This document shows, piece after piece, positions 1 to 10,813 of a stretch of 64,000 nucleotides of DNA; the first letter of the stretch is position 1, and every line of letters begins with the position of its first letter. The notes under the pieces were generated by a model. It ran no database searches, was not told where the DNA came from, and worked only from the letters and a program-made list of their open reading frames with translations. Origin of the DNA: Nematostella vectensis (lineage: Eukaryota; Cnidaria; Anthozoa; Actiniaria; Edwardsiidae); assembly GCF_932526225.1 (NCBI RefSeq), contig NC_064043.1:14878085-14942084 (forward strand), given 5' to 3'. The translations under genes and the position numbers were made by a program.

Positions 1-438
1 GTGTGTAACTTTCTTAAGACAGGGCGGGAGTTTCGCAGTACAGTTACTAATAAGAAATATGTCATTAATTTTAACCTGGACTGTAACTCAGATTTTGTTG
101 TTTATCTAATTACTTGCTCTATGTGTAGCAAACAATACGTAGGGTCTACTATCAATTGTTTTAGGAAGCGTTTTAATAATCATAAAAGTAGGTTAAATAA
201 GCACCCTAGTTTACCGGTTAGTGAGAAAGTGAAGGATGAACTTATCTATCAACATTTTCATTGCGACAATCATTTAGGTCTTAATAATGTTATGGTACAA
301 CTTATAGATAAGTGTAACTCTGAGGCTCAGCTTAGGGAAAGGGAAGGCCAGTGGGCTTATCGGCTTAAGTCTATCTACCCACGGGGTCTTAATAGTGATG
401 ACTTTTTTTGTAGTAGGAACCCACGTAGAGATGTGTAA
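1..438 (+). mobile_element. 3' end of a Penelope-like retroelement: GIY-YIG endonuclease domain
   Basis: The reading frame is open from the left edge to a stop at 436-438, 145 residues. It has the layout of the GIY-YIG nuclease that ends Penelope-like elements: VVYLITCSMCSKQYVGST stands for the GIY...YIG pair, followed by the basic stretch FRKRFNNHKS and a late LREREGQWAYRLKSIYPRGLN-like block whose glutamate is the expected metal ligand. The reverse transcriptase would lie left of the window. The nuclease nicks target DNA during retrotransposition in this family. The fragment sits inside an intron of INTS13 on the opposite strand. The frame is intact here, so the copy may be fairly young. 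Which Penelope subgroup it belongs to cannot be settled from this piece. Confidence 0.75.
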
Positions 439-559
439 ATTCTTTTTATCCATAGCGCGCGCTATTCTAGAAAATGCGCGTTTTTGTCAGTTGTAATGTT
501 TTTGCGTCTCGCGCCACTATTCTGATGTAAATAAGCTTGTAACGATTCACCTTCTTTAG

Positions 560-601
560 TCTGCCCTGAAGAAGTCTTATTAAAGACGAAAATTTGGCAG
601 A
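560..601 (+). ncRNA. Hammerhead-ribozyme-like motif after the Penelope-like element
   Basis: A six-base stem (TCTGCC 560-565 with GGCAGA 596-601) encloses CTGAAGA (566-572), a small hairpin (GTCTT 574-578 with AAGAC 583-587, loop ATTA) and GAAA (588-591). This matches the order stem I - CUGANGA - stem II - GAAA of a hammerhead core. Penelope-like elements are known to carry hammerheads. Only four bases (592-595) separate GAAA from the closing stem, so there is no room for a normal stem III, and the motif is probably degenerate or inactive. Confidence 0.35.
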
Positions 602-616
602 GTCGATTTCCAGTTT

Positions 617-1175
617 TTGGAGTATTACATTACTTGGTATACTATATCCATTACTTGGTATACAAGATTCATTGCTTGGCATACTTTATTCATTACTTGG
701 TATACTATTTTCATTACTTGGTATACTATATCCATTACTTGGTATACTTTATTAATTACTTGGCATGCTATATTCATTACGTGGTATACCATATTCATTA
801 CTTGGTATACTATATCCATTACTTGGTATACTGTATCAATTAATTGGTATACTATATTCATTACTTGGTATACTATATCCATTACTTGGTATACTACACA
901 TTACTTGGTATTATTCATTACTTGGTAACATTATTGGTAACATTGGTAACATTATTCATTACTTGGTATACTATATTCATTACTTGGTATACTATATCCA
1001 TTACTTGTTATACTATATTCATAACTTGGTATACCATAATTCATTACTTGGTATTATTCATTACTTGGTAACATTGGTAACATTATTCATTACTTGGTAT
1101 ACTATATTCATTACTTGGTATACTGTATATCCATTACTTGGTATACTATATTCATTACTTGGTAACTATATTAAC
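617..1175. repeat. 21-bp minisatellite, about 26 copies
   Basis: The unit ATTACTTGGTATACTATATTC is repeated head to tail, with C/T and A/G variants and some shortened units around 895-960 and 1045-1085. Because 21 is a multiple of three, several frames stay open on both strands and give ITWYTISITWYT-type translations. These are repeat artefacts, not proteins. The array starts right after the tail of the Penelope-like fragment and lies in an INTS13 intron. Confidence 0.9.
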
Positions 1176-1268
1176 CATTAGACTGAACTTTTATTCAATT
1201 GAAAGCCTCTATACCATTATTACACTGTACTGGTATTTTAATTAAAAGACTCATCTATACCTCTTTAC

Positions 1269-4200
1269 CTTCATTGGAATCCCAGTTACTGTTGTTGAGC
1301 TAAGAGTAAAGTGCTTCATGGCCATTAAACTCAGTTTGGTGACAAGTTGAGATGACTTGACAGAGTGAACACAGACTGACAGACTTGGTGAGCTCTTTTG
1401 GGAATAAATAAATAAGACATGAACAGAGTTTACTTTGCACACTTTTGTGCTGATGAGAATGATGCTGATGACCATGGTAGGTGAGCAGGCCATGTGGGTT
1501 GTGGTGATGGTGATGCTGTTTCTGTTGCTGGTGGTGGTGGTGTTGGAGATGATGGTGATGGTGGAGGTGGTGGTGGTGAAAATGAAAGTGAAGGTGATGA
1601 TGGTAAAAGTAGTTCTGGTGGTGGTTGTGGTGATACGAAATCACTGACAACGGTACAGGATGGAAGAGAGATGGAACTATCCCCGAATCAAGTTTTTAAG
1701 CAATCTGCCAAAAAAACATGCGAGAAATGATTTTGGAAAGTCAATTTTAGCTTTTTTGGGGGCATAGCAGCTGGTCAAATGGCATCCTTGGAATGTAATT
1801 TGCATAGACTGCAGAGCCCCACACCACCCTAGACCCAACTTGTCTTTCTCACAGTTTCCTCACTAACTTCTAAATTAACCACAGGTAGCCCAGGCAATGG
1901 TTTTGAAGATTGTTCGTAGCTCGGAATCGGCTGTTATTTTTTACATGCGAGCTAAATCATTTTCCCTGGCCGCTAGCCATTTTTTTGAAACGAGTAAGCA
2001 GGCATTTGAATCCTTGACTTCCGCCGTTGGACAATTAGGTACGCTCGGCTGAACACGGAGCAAAGCAATTTATGATTAGCCTGCAAGGTCTAGCTGCGAG
2101 GTGAAAAATCTGCAAGGCTGTCATCGGCGCATAGTAATCTGTTATATGAATTACACAAAAATAAGAGATAACAGATTACTTACCTTGCTCCGAAAACTGA
2201 TAGTTCTGAATTTTAGACCACGAAAAATTATGAAATTCATATCGAATGCGCCGGTGACAGCCTGCTCACTCGTTTTAAAAAATGGCTAGTGGCCTGGGAA
2301 AGTGATTTAGCTTGGTTTTTTTTGCCACATATCGAATGTAAGTGCACCCTGGCATAGGTCTGCGAGATAAAAATATTTCGTTTGTTGTATTTTCCTCGCG
2401 AATTTCGACAGTTTTTGAGTGCTACCGAAAATGGCGCCTCCAACCTTGTCTCTTCCTTAGTAGGGGGAGAGAAGTCATATATTGTTAAGAAAACATCCAA
2501 AATAGTATATTACACATAAATATGACAACAACAAGGCATGTTCTAAGTTTTAAGGCAATTTTATTGGCAATTTTTCACAAAAAATCGCGACTTCAATCCA
2601 CTTGTTTTACCTCTAAGAATAACAGCCGATTCCAAGCTACGAACAAGCTTCAAAACCATTGACTGGGCTACCTGTGAATTAACTTCACAAAATAAGAGAC
2701 AAACTTAAACTCGTAAAATCGAGCTTCTATGGAAGAGAAACCACCACAGCCGGATACATTTACATCCCAACTAAGTTTATTTCATGAATTAGAGAATGAA
2801 GATATAACTAATAGATAATTATTTGTGTGAATTTGTATGTCCTTAGAAATCCTTTACTTACACGGGTGGTAAGCCTGTGATGATAATAGCGTTGGTGCAG
2901 GCTAGTGATGATGATGGTGATGGTGGTAGTGAGGGGGAGATCATTGTGGGGGAGCACTGATAGTAGTAGGTAGTTATATTTTTGATTACTCACTGGCTTT
3001 GGTATTTTTTCTGAGAATTTGGCTCCATCGGTAGTATGGATGACATGGAAAATTGTCAAATCGAGAAACTTGATGGGATCACTGAAATAAAACAAGACAT
3101 TTGAGCCATAGCAAAAACAATAGCAGACATTTGAACCATAACAAAAAAAATAGAATATATTTTAACCATATTAAAAAATACCAGACATTTGAGCCATAGC
3201 ACTGGCACTAGAAGGGAGCTAATTATGAAGGTACAGACAGCATGGTAAAGACATACAGTAGGAGAAGAACTCAACCCGGGCAGCTGCCATAAGATTCAAG
3301 CAAGTGCAAAAGCAACAGCCAATACTCACTCTGGAACTAGAAATCAAACCTGGAACCCAGTGCAAGTGGTAGTACAGCAGCCACTCTGCCAACTAGGGCA
3401 CCTACATACAAGCCTCCCTATGTGTTTGTTTTAGTAACACATTCTATAGAAAATACTTTACCTTGTTGTATTTTGCAAAGCATCACTGACGCATGCAACA
3501 AGAGTGTTCAAGTGGGCATCACTGCAATATCATAAACACAGCAAGCTCATTAACAATGATGAAGTCAACCTTTTGCTCTGATTTGCTGAGAAGAGTTCAT
3601 TAGAGCAACAACACATCAGACATAAAAACACAGGCGCCTCTGTAGAATTTGAGGGTTTTTTTACAAAAAAAAATTGGCCAATTTTGACAGACAAATAAGA
3701 TCTAAATCTTGTGTAATGTATGTCCTCTATAAGATGCACAAAAGATATGAACAAACATTTGTTTGAGATATCAAACATGTGCAATAACTAACAAATATAT
3801 AATACATACCGTGGAACCTGGATTTTACGATATGCCTCGTGATATAGAAAATACTTTGTAAAATTCAGGTATCGTTATGAAGAGGTTCTCGATTTTATGT
3901 TATAAAAAAAATCAAAACACAGGCGCCTCTGTAGAATTTGAGGGTTTTTTTACAAAAAAACATTGGCCAATTTTGACAGACAAATAAGATCTAAATCTTG
4001 TGTAATGTATGTCCTCTATAAGATGCACAAAAGATATGAAGTGTGTTCCAAACAACAGCCACACAGAAGCACAGAGTTCACCTATTTCACTGAAACTGGA
4101 ACAAACTATAAAGAAGGAAGCTAACAATATCTAGATCATTATTATAGCTTATTTCGTAGTTGTTTTCATAATTGGAATAAAAACCAACTTTTGGAATAAA

Positions 4201-6990
4201 AACTAACTTTTTCAAGGTTGTGATGCACACAATTCTGACTTTGCCATCCTCATCAGGGCAGGGTTTTCCTTGCATCTTCATCATGGGAGCAGGCTCACTG
4301 GCACACTGCACAGCCATAGTCAGACCATGCAGCATAGAACAATCCTCCTCATTGTCAGGCTTTGGAGGACCAAGGCCAGCAAACATACGCAACAGCTAAA
4401 CACATATACAAACACCATTTGTTTGAGATATCAAACATGTGCAATAACTAACAAATATATAATACATACCGTGGAACCTGGATTTTACGATATGCCTCAT
4501 GATATAGAAAATACATTGTAAAATTTAGGTATCGTTATGAAGAGGTTCTCGATTTTACGTTATAAAAAAAATCAATTCATAATATGGTTGTAGCGAGGTC
4601 AGGTTGATAATCAACTTTTACAAAATAATATTGTAAATGTAGTCTGTGTAAGATCTGTCAAGTTGTGGAAACATCAATTAATTGTACTGTATGCATGTGA
4701 AGTCTTAAGTTTTTTCCCCTTTGTTGATAGACAGAATCAGTGTTGAATCAAGGTCAAAATTCTGCTTGGGAGATTTGTATCATAAAATCAGGAATATTAC
4801 TGTGTCCAATATCCTTAGATCAAGGTACTTTCTTATACATTTCACTGTATTTCTGTCGGGAGATAGAAACGCCATCGTAAAATCAAGGCAGGGGCGGTGG
4901 AGTGGTCCCATAAGTGGGGGGGCAAAAGTTGAGGGGGAGGGGTGGGTAGTGGTTTCAGGGGGGAGGGGTGGGTGGTGGATCCAAATCCTATTTATAAGAA
5001 CGTGGGGATTTTAAACTGTTCAACAAATTTGTTGTCAGTTGCATACATACCACGTTAAACTGTTGGTTTAAAATTAACTGTTGTTCATATATATCTAAAG
5101 AAACATCCAGTCATCCAGCCCCCCCTGCCCCTCCCCTTCAACCGCCCCTGCAAGGTTATGGTAAAATACAGTATTGTAAAATCCAGGTTCCACAGTATAC
5201 ACTTTAATTTTTATTTCTAGATATTTATACAACAAACAATAATATGTCCACACATAGCATATTTTTTAGCTATTATTCCTGTCTACCATCACTCTGCAAA
5301 CCGACCGTCTTCATTTCACTTGTCTTATATATGTGCTTCTAGTATTTATATTTTACTTGTCTGACTTACATGTGGCACGCATTGCTGGTCTGGGGACTTT
5401 GTATTAATCTTGTGAGCTTTCTCATCAGAAACAATTACTTGTATCTGAAACATAATCATTTTCAGAATAGGTAAATACTATGGAGCAACTACAGAATACC
5501 CCACAACAATAGTTCTACAAAAGAACTTAATTTCTAAAGAACAAGGCAATGGAATGAAATCATGTTGTGGTGTAATTTTTCTAGTTTAGAAGTTTTGTAG
5601 TTTAGCAAAAACTACGTAACAACCACATGGCTCGCAATACCAAGGATTCAAATATGTGTACAACCCGCTGTAAATAAAGCCACTTTTGCGTATAAATACT
5701 AAACACATTTTGATAAATTCATTTTTCTTAAAATCCATTTTATTTTTCTACTTTTTTTAGAATATTACACAACCCTTCTTATTTTTTCTTCTTATTCATA
5801 CCCTGCTTCTTAGGCCCGATTCATATGTTGCGCTGCTGTCATGCCAAATCTAATTGTCTATTAGGGGTAGCAATGGGTAAATCTGAGACTTGCCAAGGTG
5901 CAAGACCCATGTTTCAGAATCTGAGCCCAAGACTTTTGTCAAATTTTGGAATCCAAGGCCGAGCTTTTCCGATCTCTTAACAACCGAGCCCAAGTTTTTT
6001 TTCCAAGTTTGTTTTGGGAAAACTTGCTCAAGGTATGTCATAAACATAAAAAAAAAGTTACAATACATTCTTGCTACACTACAAAAAAAGGTGAAACCTG
6101 TAGCATGGTAATAACATAAAACAGATCGCATTTAACAAAAATTTGGTACCCTGAAATTGTCCGAGACTCCGAGACCATGGTAAAAAAAGCGAGGCTCAAA
6201 GACCCCCAAAATTTTGGAATAAATGCTACTTCGAGTCTTGTGTAACAAAACGCTGAGAATCAGAGACTGCAAAATTTTTGCAAGACTTTCAAAATTTTGA
6301 GGTACCCATAGCTACCCCATAGATTCAGACGTCGAACCAATCTTGTTTACGATGTGTTTAAGTCTCAAGAAGAGCACAAGTCCAGTTCAATTATTTAACT
6401 GATTTTGTCTTTGAATGCCTAATTATGGAGGACAAGATTGAAGAGCTTCGCTCACACATAATTTCTGTGTTTAGGCATGTGAGGGTTCCATCGCTTCACG
6501 ATGTAAATATTACATCTGGCCGCCTCGAGGTAGTCATTAATGGACAGGGGTTTTTATTCTATTGCCTTTGCGTTGACTCTTATTGAAGAGCAGACACATA
6601 CCGCAGAACTCTTTCAGAGAGTTTGTATAGCAGGGCAAGAGGATGAGGAAACGTGAAAGAGAAGCTGTCGTGCTAAATAGGAGATTCCCCATTTAAAAAC
6701 GCATTAAATAAATTTTGTAAAGCGAGGCTGACAACCTCCAAATATAATACCTGATATTCGTGGGGGAAAATATCATAGACGATCCTACTGTACTCCACGG
6801 TTGCCTCCACGCTACAAGTCCACGCGTTTTTGAAAACCGGACCTATTTTCTCGGCTGATGTCCCCTTGCCGCGACCCTTGCCAACACCGTCTATATCGAT
6901 GTACTGCTTTGACGGATCCAGAAACCTGCAGCTACGATCCAAAACAAATACCGTGCTCCTGGGACAACAGCCAAGCTTATTTTCAAACAT
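1269..6990 (-). CDS. INTS13: Integrator complex subunit 13 (asunder), N-terminal exons; 3' end outside window
   Basis: Six exons join in phase: 6751-6990 (start codon at 6990), 5370-5444, 4208-4395, 3462-3521, 2994-3081 and 1269-1394, giving 259 residues. Every junction has GT-AG, and phases agree (0, 0, 2, 2, 0). The translation follows vertebrate INTS13 collinearly. Landmarks are STVFVLD near the start, WTCSVEATVEYSRIVYDIFP, VIVSDEKAH, GLGPPKPDNEEDCSMLHGL, VRIVCITTLKNDAHLNTL and LVTKLSLMAMKHFTLSSTT. This is the VWA-like N-terminal half. INTS13 is a subunit of the nuclear Integrator complex, which cleaves snRNA and paused transcripts, and in flies it is needed for dynein localisation at meiosis. 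The remaining roughly 450 residues must lie left of base 1. The introns hold a foldback element, a SINE-like piece, duplications and a TA-flanked MITE. Confidence 0.9.
1490..1640. repeat. Imperfect GGTGGTGATGGT simple repeat
   Basis: Purine/T-rich trinucleotide-like repeat (GGTGGTGGTG, GATGATGGTGATGG) in an INTS13 intron. Its Gly/Val-rich and His-rich translations are low-complexity artefacts. A similar shorter tract lies at 2905-2940. Confidence 0.8.
1875..2682. mobile_element. Foldback (nested inverted-repeat) element of about 0.8 kb
   Basis: The outer arms 1875-1938 and 2619-2682 are inverted copies containing CAATGGTTTTGAAG and GGAATCGGCTGTTATT. A second pair, 1948-2005 with 2261-2316, shares AGCTAAATCA and CTAGCCATTTTTT. 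A third pair lies inside (GTCATCGGCGCAT near 2119 with ATGCGCCGGTGAC near 2247), and the centre is GTAATCTGTTAT/ATAACAGATTAC. The pairs are strictly nested, so the whole element could fold into one long hairpin. It encodes no protein and is probably a non-autonomous DNA transposon in an INTS13 intron. Confidence 0.75.
3265..3405 (-). repeat. tRNA-derived SINE-like fragment
   Basis: Read on the minus strand, the segment begins GTGCCCTAGTTGGCAGAGTG, containing an A-box-like TTGGCAGAGTGG, followed about 40 bases later by GGTTCCAGGTTTGATTTC, a degenerate B box. It does not fold as a complete tRNA (no acceptor stem), which suggests a SINE head rather than a gene. Confidence 0.45.
3627..4576. repeat. 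Interleaved segmental duplications around INTS13 exon 3
   Basis: A segment containing ACAGGCGCCTCTGTAGAATT at about 3627-3750 is repeated at about 3917-4040. A second segment, starting TTTGTTTGAGATATCAAACA at about 3763, is repeated at about 4416-4576 on the other side of the exon 4208-4395. The second repeat contains the left end of a TA-flanked element plus its flank, so it copied by duplication, not by a fresh insertion. Confidence 0.8.
4469..5195. mobile_element. Non-autonomous element with pogo/Tigger-like ends and TA duplication
   Basis: Left end CCGTGGAACCTGGATTTTAC (from 4469) and right end GTAAAATCCAGGTTCCACAG (to 5195) are inverted copies, each directly flanked by TA (4467-4468 and 5196-5197). 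This is the signature of a Tc1/mariner-class insertion, and the CAGTGGAACC-type terminus resembles pogo/Tigger ends. No transposase frame is present. The interior carries G-rich (4890-4980) and C-rich (5115-5155) tracts that look like another inserted repeat. A truncated second copy of the left end is at 3811-3912. Confidence 0.75.
5813..6340. mobile_element. MITE fragment interrupted by a second inverted-repeat element
   Basis: GGCCCGATTCATATGTTG at 5813 matches the end of the MITE at 60678 in this window. It is interrupted at 5865-6316 by an element with ends GGGGTAGCAATGGGTA and TACCCATAGCTACCCC. After 6316, AGATTCAGACGTCGAAC resumes the sequence seen inside the 60.7-kb copy. Both frames inside are degenerate. 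Confidence 0.55.
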
Positions 6991-7333
6991 CTTCAGGAAA
7001 AACTAGGAGATGAATTCGCGTTACTTTACTTGCTCCTTCTCAAAGTAGCCGCCATATTGGAGACAAGAGGCGAGGCTGCTTGGCTTATTGTTTTACCGTG
7101 ATGCATTGCGGTCCTTTCTCCGCTCATGGAACAAGCCTCTGCTGATTTTATACTCAACTATTTAGGTTGGGTCGGAAACGGGCCATGGATTATGATAGCA
7201 AAACTCCGAAAGGGAGATGCAAATGATTTTGGTTTTTATCAGGAAAGAGTACTTGAACGGGATTGACCCGATTTATTGGAAGTGATTTACAATTTGACTG
7301 GTTGACTGTTCTGTGTTTATGGAATGAGAGTGA
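6991..7333. promoter_or_regulatory. Divergent promoter region between INTS13 and the pleckstrin-like gene
   Basis: The start codons of the two genes point away from each other across 343 bp. It contains GTAGCCGCCATATTGGAG near 7047, similar to a YY1-type initiator motif (CCGCCATNTTG), and a short upstream ATG (7324) that opens a three-codon frame just before the pleckstrin start at 7334. No TATA box is evident. A shared bidirectional promoter is an inference from geometry. Confidence 0.5.
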
Positions 7334-10300
7334 ATGGCTTCATTATCTCGTAGAAAAATCAAGGAAGGATATCTAGTAAAAAAGGTAATCAAATCAAAAT
7401 ATATTCCTAATTACGAAATAACAGTACAGTAGCTTTTCATCGTAAGTACAGTACTCTCACAGTGATCAAAATTAGTTTGTATTTCTTCATGTCAAAATAT
7501 ATAGTACTTCTGAAGTACCCTAAGGGATAATAATTTGACAATAATTATCAACTGACAGCCGTTACTTGAAGTGTGTCTATTGAAGTGGTATGTCACATTT
7601 CGTTATATCCTATTAGTTAAAATCCGCACTTGTACTTTTAGGTGCTTGTTCAGGATAGTTGTTGACGAAATGTTTGCCCAAAGACAATTGCAGACACAAA
7701 AAGAGACAAGGTGTACACAAGGGAATTTTGTGATAGGGGTGTATTTTGGTTCATCGTATAGAAAAGAAATGTATATGTTTTCCCGTGAAGTATCATGTAC
7801 TATATTACTTTTTTTTGGTTTGCTCTTGTAGTTTGGTTTATGGTTTGTGCTCTATGATGAGAAGCTATGCTACTTCAAAAAGAAAGAGGTACCACTTGAA
7901 CGTCTAGGGGTGTTTTCACAAAGGGCATGGTAGATCTTATCTGTTGTGCTTTATGGTTATTGCAGGAAACAGACCCTGCAGGATGGGTAGATTTGCTTGG
8001 ATGTTTCATTGTTAGCCCATGCACAGAATACACCAAAAAAGAGGTAAGTAGGACTTGAATTCATCTCTAATTGACCCGTGTTGAAGATCCAGATCTTGAA
8101 CAAAGTATTATCATTTTAGGGTGTTTTTCGTCTTACGAGTGCAGTTGGTACAGAATATTTGATCCAGGCTGCTAATGATGAGGAGCGGGATAGTTGGGCT
8201 AACTCCATAGCTAATGCGATAAGAGATAGTGAAGCTAAGCACAGGGTAGGTGTTAGAATAAAGGAGAACCAAAAACCTAACCCAAAGCTATACTGCAACT
8301 AACAGAGGCAGTTGTATTCATTCCATTAAGATGGAACATTTTAAGGATATTATTAGCACAATTAAAGCCTAGTGCTACATCATTTATAATGACTGTGCAC
8401 AAGACTTGTTATGGACGCGGAACTTGGACTTTTGCATTCCAAAAGTCATTTGTACTTCCTCGTCAGTAGTACTTCCTTATTACCAGCACAGTATTTCTAG
8501 TGTGGTTGATACCCCCTCCTCCCTATATGTGGAGTCAGAATTCTGCATCTGTCCTGGATTACAGAGAAGTAAAGCTTGTCTCCGCCAGGGGCGTAGCCAG
8601 GGGGTGGCCAAGTCCCCCCCTCCTTTTAGCAGCCAAAAATAAATGTTTGAGAAAGTAAATGTAGGAGACATTTGGGCCCCCTCCTCTTAAAAAGCCTGGC
8701 TATTCCACTGCCCCCCCCCCCCTACACTCATACCAAACCAAGTTACTTAGTAATGGACATGATCACAAAATTTGGGTGATTTTTCAAACAGGTTTGGTAT
8801 TACTTATATTTATAGCTGTGATTTTTTGTTTCTCTATAGAAAGCCAATGCAGTGAAAGAAAATTCACAGCACAGCTCACAGCCTTTGGTCTCAATCTCTA
8901 CTTCACGTTTACTGTAAGCTATTGCCTGTAGGCTATACATGCTGTTTTCAGCGAGAAAAACCCTTGAAAACCCAAATTTTTAGCTCGTGGCCGCCATCTT
9001 GTATTTGAGTGACAAAAGATGAGAGGCGCCATGGGGAGGGTGGCTGTATTAGGTTGATTTTTACAGTATGATTTAGTTGTATGCAACACTTCTACAACTT
9101 GAGTCGTCGTAGCGTGTAATTCAGAGACAGGTCCATAAGACTAAATCTTGCTGTCTTAATCAGCCTTCAGTAACCAGCAGATTTGCCACCTTGTTATACC
9201 CAGCTACCTATATTTGCATTTCTAAGAAATTAAAGATATTGTGTTTGAAAGGGAGATTGTGAATGCGATGCAAGATCCAGGTGCAGGTGTTACACTTGGT
9301 AGCCATTCCTGTGCAAGAGAAGAAAAGATTTACAAGTTGTGCTTTACTGGTAACTCTCTTTAGCCCCATCATAAGTATTAACCATCAATATTGGATAGGG
9401 ACCCCATTGTCACAAAAATAGCAGTTAAGAAGCACTGCTTGGCAGCACTTTGCATCAATATTAGAGGGAAACACATGCCCCCAGTGCTCCTCCCTCTACT
9501 GCACTGCAGAAGTTCTCAGGATTGGGGGTCATTGGGAAAGATCCCCTCCATAGATGAGGGGGTATATATGTTTGGGATCACGCATGCAAGGCAATTAGAG
9601 CCCTATTTATCTTTATAATAATTTTGTAGGAACTCAAGTGGTTGACTGGCTTTTAAAGTGGTCTTTTGTGAGTGACAGAACAGATGGTTTTCACCTTGCT
9701 AATGCTTTGCTGGATGAGGCATATCTTCAACCAACTGGACGAACCAGTAAAGCTTCTTTTAGACGAGGGAAAAGTGAAGGTGGCGTTAGGGCTTTCCTTG
9801 ACAACAATGATGCCCTATATAGATTTGTAAGTTAAAGCTAAAAAAGCTGAAGGGGAGGGGATGCCAAGAACAAGTGAAGTTAAAAAGACTGGGGAGAGAG
9901 TGGGGAGGAGGGGAAGCCGCTGGGGTCTAGGGAGAGTTGCATTCCCCCCTATTAGAAAAGAAAAGAAATACTATAAAACCCTCTCCTAGATTTGTGTTCA
10001 ACCCCCTGATTTCATACAACACCTCTCTAGATCTCTTCCATTCCATTCATTTCATTTCCATTCCATTCATTTATTTAACCATTCACTTGATACATTTTCT
10101 ATGTAATTACATTGAATTTATATGCAAATGGAAAGGATTATAAAGGAAGCAAAGCTTGTAATTATAGAATCCTTTTATAGTTTTCAGAGTTTTTTTTTTT
10201 TTTGGCTCTTAAGATGTGATTAACACAGTACACTTTTTTAAATCATTACATGTCATTGGTAATCAAGTATAACTATGCTGATTATAAATCACAAGCAATA

Positions 10301-10777
10301 GATCTGACCCAGGGAAGCCAAAGACATATGGTGCTCAAATACTAGGGGATCCTTCGTATCCTTGTGTCCTAAGTCTACCTGTCGCCTTTGCAGACCTACT
10401 TTTGTTGTTTCTCAGTCCGCCTTGAGGTACAGCAGTAACCAGGACGCACTGGACCTTGATTCATCTGATGACTCCACAGATTCTGATGATGAGCCAGTCA
10501 GAGAACCTGTAAGAAAATCACATCCTTGATCTTGATAGTCAAATATGGGCTCTTAGCCAGGGGAAGGTATCACTGTATTGGCCTCTTTGATTGGGAGATC
10601 CACCCAAATGGAAAAATTAAATAAAAACAAATTATTTTTGTTTGGCTACAAGATACAAGCTCTAAGCCAGGGGAGGTTGTGTGGTTCAAACAAAGCATAC
10701 CTTCCTAGGTCTTTGATTAGAGGATTTACTCATGGAAAAGAAAGAAAATGATCTGCTCAATTCTTAAACACCCCCCC

Positions 10778-10813
<36 letters not shown>

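Noticed and set aside
617-1181. Apparent CRISPR-like array (21-bp repeats)
   Set aside because: The repeats are head to tail without unique spacers, and the genome is eukaryotic. The same holds for the 17-, 18-, 30-, 32-, 49- and 55-bp arrays.
1300-1650. His-rich 116-codon minus-strand ORF
   Set aside because: It translates a GGTGGTGATGGT repeat and runs out of frame over the INTS13 exon 1269-1394.
7691-7712. Possible 17-base microexon after AATTGCAG in the first pleckstrin intron
   Set aside because: It is flanked by AG and GT, but its length would shift the frame between two phase-0 exons and it does not encode the expected G...W loop.
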